This document shows positions 60,846-64,000 of a DNA stretch of 64,000 nucleotides, piece by piece. A model generated the notes under the pieces. The model searched no databases, was not told the DNA's origin, and was given only the letters and a program-made list of their open reading frames with translations. Source of the DNA: Hyaloscypha bicolor E (lineage: Eukaryota > Ascomycota > Leotiomycetes > Helotiales > Hyaloscyphaceae); NCBI RefSeq assembly GCF_002865645.1, contig NW_020194684.1, positions 465,308-529,307 of the forward strand, in the 5' to 3' direction. The translations under genes and the position numbers were made by a program. How positions within the stretch are numbered: position 1 is the stretch's first letter; each line of letters starts with the position of its first letter.

Positions 60846-60945
60846 TATTTATAATTATATTATTTATAATTATATTATTTATAATTATATTATTTATAAT
60901 TATATTATTTATAATTATATTATTTATAATTATATTATTTATAAG
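60846..60945. repeat. AT-only tandem repeat
   Basis: About five to six copies of an 18-base unit containing TTATTTATAATTATATTA, within the hAT relic near its right end. Confidence 0.85.
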
Positions 60946-61849
60946 GTAGTTATTTATAAGGTAGCGAAGAATCACTGAAAAGTCGAGGTGGTTCTAGCGC
61001 CTTCCGGCTCGCTTACCAAGCGGGTGTAGCCGCTGCTAAGCCTATTGCGGTAAGGTGGCATCCAAATTAGGCTAGAGCAAACCTTATTTTCACGCCACAA
61101 CGCTTTTGCTATTTCCGCAGTCACGTGTAATACCACGTGACTAAATAATTAATTATATTTAATTAAATTAAGTAAATAATTAATTATAATTTAATTACTA
61201 CGATTCTGACTTAATTTAATTTGATTACCGGCCAATAATTATAATTAATTAAATTATTTGACACACTGGAGATTATCCCTTCGTCCACGAAGGGACAGGG
61301 TATGCCCCTGTAGTATAGGGAGTGGGCCGCTAAAACCACAGGAGCTTATAGGCTGCTTTAGCGAGGATTACGCTATATTACGACGTGGCGTTAGCTGTGC
61401 ACAAATCGATAAAGACGCCTCCGACGGGAAAGGTTATATGGTATTATATATAGCGCTTGGACGCTATAATCCCCAGACTTCTGACTGCGACCTTCGTATA
61501 CCTTACTTGTTTATGATATACCCTGTAGTATCACATAGTTTATCTGATTAATTCTAGGCATAAAAGGAGGTAGTAATAAGGGTAGAGATACTTCTCTAGA
61601 GCTCATAAATACATAAGGGGCCTCTACTCCGTTATTACCTGAATACAGTTAAGTAAAGTATCTTAATATATACTGATTCTGCTATTCCCGAGACCTCAAT
61701 ATTGCCCGATTAACTAATCGGGCACTTGATTGACTAATAGGGACCCACTGCAGAGCCAGAGTCGTATTCGACCCCTATTGACTAATCGGGTGGTAAAATT
61801 AGTTAATTGGGATCCCGATTGATGAATCGCTCGTATTGGCGAATGGGAG

Positions 61850-62480
61850 AGGATCTGGTCATAGGGAGAGGCTGTCGACGAAGATTAAGCTGTGCTTGAT
61901 AAGGCACGGAACAAGTCCTTTCACGAAACACATTACAGTAACCGATTCGACCAGAACAAGAGGGTTGGCAAAGGGAGAGCGCACTCAACCACCCCGGGCT
62001 GAAACACACCAACCATGTCCGTATCCGCATCTAGAATCTGGAAGTATGTGTGGTGTTATGCGGCACAGCGCCATAATCTCCTGGTCTCAGTACTCTCGTG
62101 CTTTCATCATCGTACTTATTAGCCCAAAGCTGGAATAGGCCACGAAAGTTAAAGAAATTTTCGTAGTGTGCTTCGTGAATATGTGGGAGGATGCCCAAGG
62201 GACGTGGACCCAGGGGCATTGGTACTGGTGAGGGAGAAGGCGTAGTCTGATAATGGACCAGTGGCAGGGTAACGATACACCTGCGCCCCAATCACGCAGA
62301 CACCGGCCATATAGTGGGCAATGGCGTACGGGCGGACACAGGCATGAACTTCAGTCACCCAAATAGACCTCGAAGAAGAAATGTTCGTGGTTTGTGCTGC
62401 AGCTACAAATTCAACGGCCGCAGTGCTGGCAAGAAATAATTTGGAAAACGTGATGAAAAGTCAGAACGAGTGGAAGGGTT
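61850..62480 (-). pseudogene. Quercetin 2,3-dioxygenase (cupin) pseudogene
   Basis: Minus strand pieces in order: AVEFVAAAQ, VRPYAIAHYMAGVCVIGAQV, DYAFSLTSTNAPGSTSLG, then one base out of frame ILPHIHEAHYENFFNFRG with LWANKYDDESTRVLRPGDYG and AVPHNTTHT, then out of frame again FQILDADTDMVGVFQPG. These are the cupin blocks of fungal quercetinases, enzymes that open the flavonol ring using a metal bound by His residues and Glu; the HIHEAHYENF motif carries the ligands. At least two single-base indels break the frame. The remainder (second cupin) is lost at the right border of the 4.9 kb element (61849). The lesions are indels, not RIP. Confidence 0.75.
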
Positions 62481-64000
62481 CAGCCAGCGAATGCGAGGGA
62501 AGCGATCGATGCCTGGGCGAAGCTATGAAGCAAGACAGCCATCCTTTTTTAATTTCCATGAACTGGGGAAAATGTGTGATGTGTACAGTGGGTCAAAAGC
62601 CTATGATGGAAAGTAAGATTACAAAGGGGAGAGACATCCAAGTTGTCCCACAGCCTTCCTAGCCGTCGATTCACTCAAGATCATGACCACACCATCCCCC
62701 ACCCTTGAGTCCCTGCAAACTACCTCAGGTCAATCATGGGGTGGGTATGTTCGTGAACATTCCAGAGTGGATGCTGAAAATGTTGAGAGTGTGAGTGAGA
62801 AAATCGCAGTTTCTATGTCGTGTTATAGAGAGAAAAACCAAGAGAAGGTGATTAGAACTGCTCCTCAGCTAGCCCTGAGATGGAAGCTCCCTAAGATAAG
62901 ATTAATGGTGAAGAGGTATGACAAAATATTAGAGATCGTGGGAGAGTCTCTTTTGTTCCTTATTAGGTGTGAACGAAAGGAGAGAGAGTAGATGACAGAT
63001 ACGCTGGACAACGAGTGGGATTTTGCGTCAGGGGTAAGAAAAGCACCGAGAAGTGGACAGCGACGTAATGGTCTTGAACTCTTGACAAGGGAAAACTTTT
63101 GCCAATGCACTGTCACTCCCACAACACCGGCTTACAGTGGTTTTTCTCCGAGACAAGCGTCCTGAGCCGAGACGAAACGGTGGGTAGCGTATATCAGATG
63201 AACGATCTACAAATCAAATCTTTGATGGCAACTTAATAAGGTCCTCATCTTTCAATTAGACAAAGAATGTTTATGTTGAGACATCGGCTACAGCAATTAT
63301 AAGAAGAATCCAGTAAGTTATTAATCCTTCTGAATGATCTCATTCCCAAGAAGCCGCAGGGAACAATTGCTAATTTCCAAAAGACTCGCTTAAAACACTT
63401 CCAAATTTCAACAACTTCTTGAGATCGATATTGAATGGACACAAGTGTAAATAAACTAAATTGCCCTCTTATCTGACTCATGAACTGTCTTCAATTACAA
63501 ATTCAGTCGTGGTTTGGAACGTTTGAAGTATTTCGGATATACAAGCGAATCGTTTGTCGCAGGAACTTACTAGGCATTAAATACACTCTAAACTCCTTAT
63601 TATAATTTAACGCTTCCCAGAACATCCTCTTTACAGTAAGAACACCGCACTTAATAATGTCGGGGAAGTTTGATATTTGAGGACGGTCGCATCAGATTTT
63701 TTGTCTCTTGGTGGAAGTTGTGACTGTGTTATTCTGTGCATTTGAAGTTATGTGGACGCATTGAGGAATGATAATAGAAGTTTTTATTCGCTATTAAAAA
63801 TTAAAAGTGGCAATGGAAATGCTCTACCGGGCGCATTAAGGCGGTGAGGCCTGTCGCTAATGCAGGTGTGTACTATGTGTCAGACCCTAACTCGTAGGCC
63901 ATTGTCCAGGTTTCTCGTCATTATGCCATCTCCCAATAGTTCCTTTCCACATTTGGAAATCTTTCGAAACCTTGACCACCAACGTTGACCCTTGCTGCAG
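62481..64000. other. Right end of window, no supported gene
   Basis: Frames at 62683-62991 (plus) and 63245-63481 (minus) show no domain, signal peptide or intron pattern. I see no transposon ends here. Confidence 0.4.

Larger units (their letters stand above)
57292..61268 (-). mobile_element. Full-length hAT transposon relic, copy 4, RIP-mutated
   Basis: 3977 bp. The left end reads TAGTATATCAAA, the RIP form of CAGTGTGTCAAA; the right end is intact TTTGACACACTG. An exact 8 bp target duplication GAGATTAT (57284-57291 and 61269-61276) fixes the borders. The minus strand contains hAT transposase remnants, so this is the only copy of the family here that carried an enzyme gene. Confidence 0.93.
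56945..61849. mobile_element. Long-TIR element (C-rich ends) interrupted by a hAT relic
   Basis: Left end CTCCCCCGTTTATCCATACA and right end (inverse) CTCTCCCATTCGCCAATACG are followed in both arms by matching subterminal blocks of CGATTAACTAAT/AATCGGG motifs. Both inner borders read AATATTGAGGTCTCGGG, giving inverted repeats of about 140-160 bp. The ends match the 505 bp element at 18531-19035. Without the hAT insertion it is about 0.9 kb. No clear target duplication. The 61269-61690 arm has no recognisable gene. Confidence 0.65.

Noticed and set aside
60846..60945. Possible CRISPR-like array
   Set aside because: Direct tandem repeats without spacers in a eukaryotic transposon; simple AT satellite.
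61258..61551. 97-codon plus frame at the right border of the hAT relic
   Set aside because: It starts inside the hAT end and runs into the outer element; composition gives no support.

Overview
The window is a stretch of accessory chromosome from a filamentous ascomycete (Pezizomycotina). The evidence is short 40-110 bp GT-AG introns, heterokaryon-incompatibility (HET), 2EXR, PTH11-like and Zn2Cys6-type sequences, and AT-rich blocks whose repeat copies differ by C-to-T and G-to-A changes, the mark of repeat-induced point mutation (RIP). I cannot name the genus. All exon models below were built by hand from splice signals and reading frame.

Layout. 1-9.5 kb is gene-dense: a HET gene cut by the left edge (minus), a frameshifted unknown gene, an intact amidase (plus), a Pro/Glu/Ala-rich protein (plus) and a small secreted precursor with two Kex2-flanked peptide repeats (minus). 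9.9-19 kb is a patchwork of small DNA transposons around three small single-pass membrane proteins, all minus strand and two with a PPxY motif. 19.5-21.1 kb holds a GH79 glycosidase (plus) and 22.4-22.9 kb a secreted 12-cysteine protein (plus). 23.5-28.3 kb holds transporter and transcription-factor remnants, a hAT-type element and an intact 2EXR gene (minus).

28.8-47.9 kb is a RIP island: a TA-flanked element with terminal inverted repeats carrying two nested Ty3/Gypsy retrotransposons in opposite orientation. 49.2-51.1 kb has a fourth small membrane protein with two PPxY motifs and a truncated PTH11-like receptor gene. 52.4-55.9 kb is an intact eight-exon GH35 beta-galactosidase (minus). 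56.9-61.8 kb is a triple nest: a long-TIR element containing a hAT relic, which contains a solo LTR. Beside it lies a frameshifted quercetin 2,3-dioxygenase pseudogene; the last 1.3 kb shows no gene I trust.

Function. The intact enzymes (amidase, GH79, GH35) and the lost quercetinase suggest plant-associated or saprotrophic nutrition. HET, 2EXR, secreted cysteine-rich and repeat-peptide genes are typical fast-evolving accessory content. No shared pathway or gene cluster is evident. The most novel candidates are the repeat-peptide precursor at 9.1-9.5 kb and the PPxY membrane protein group.
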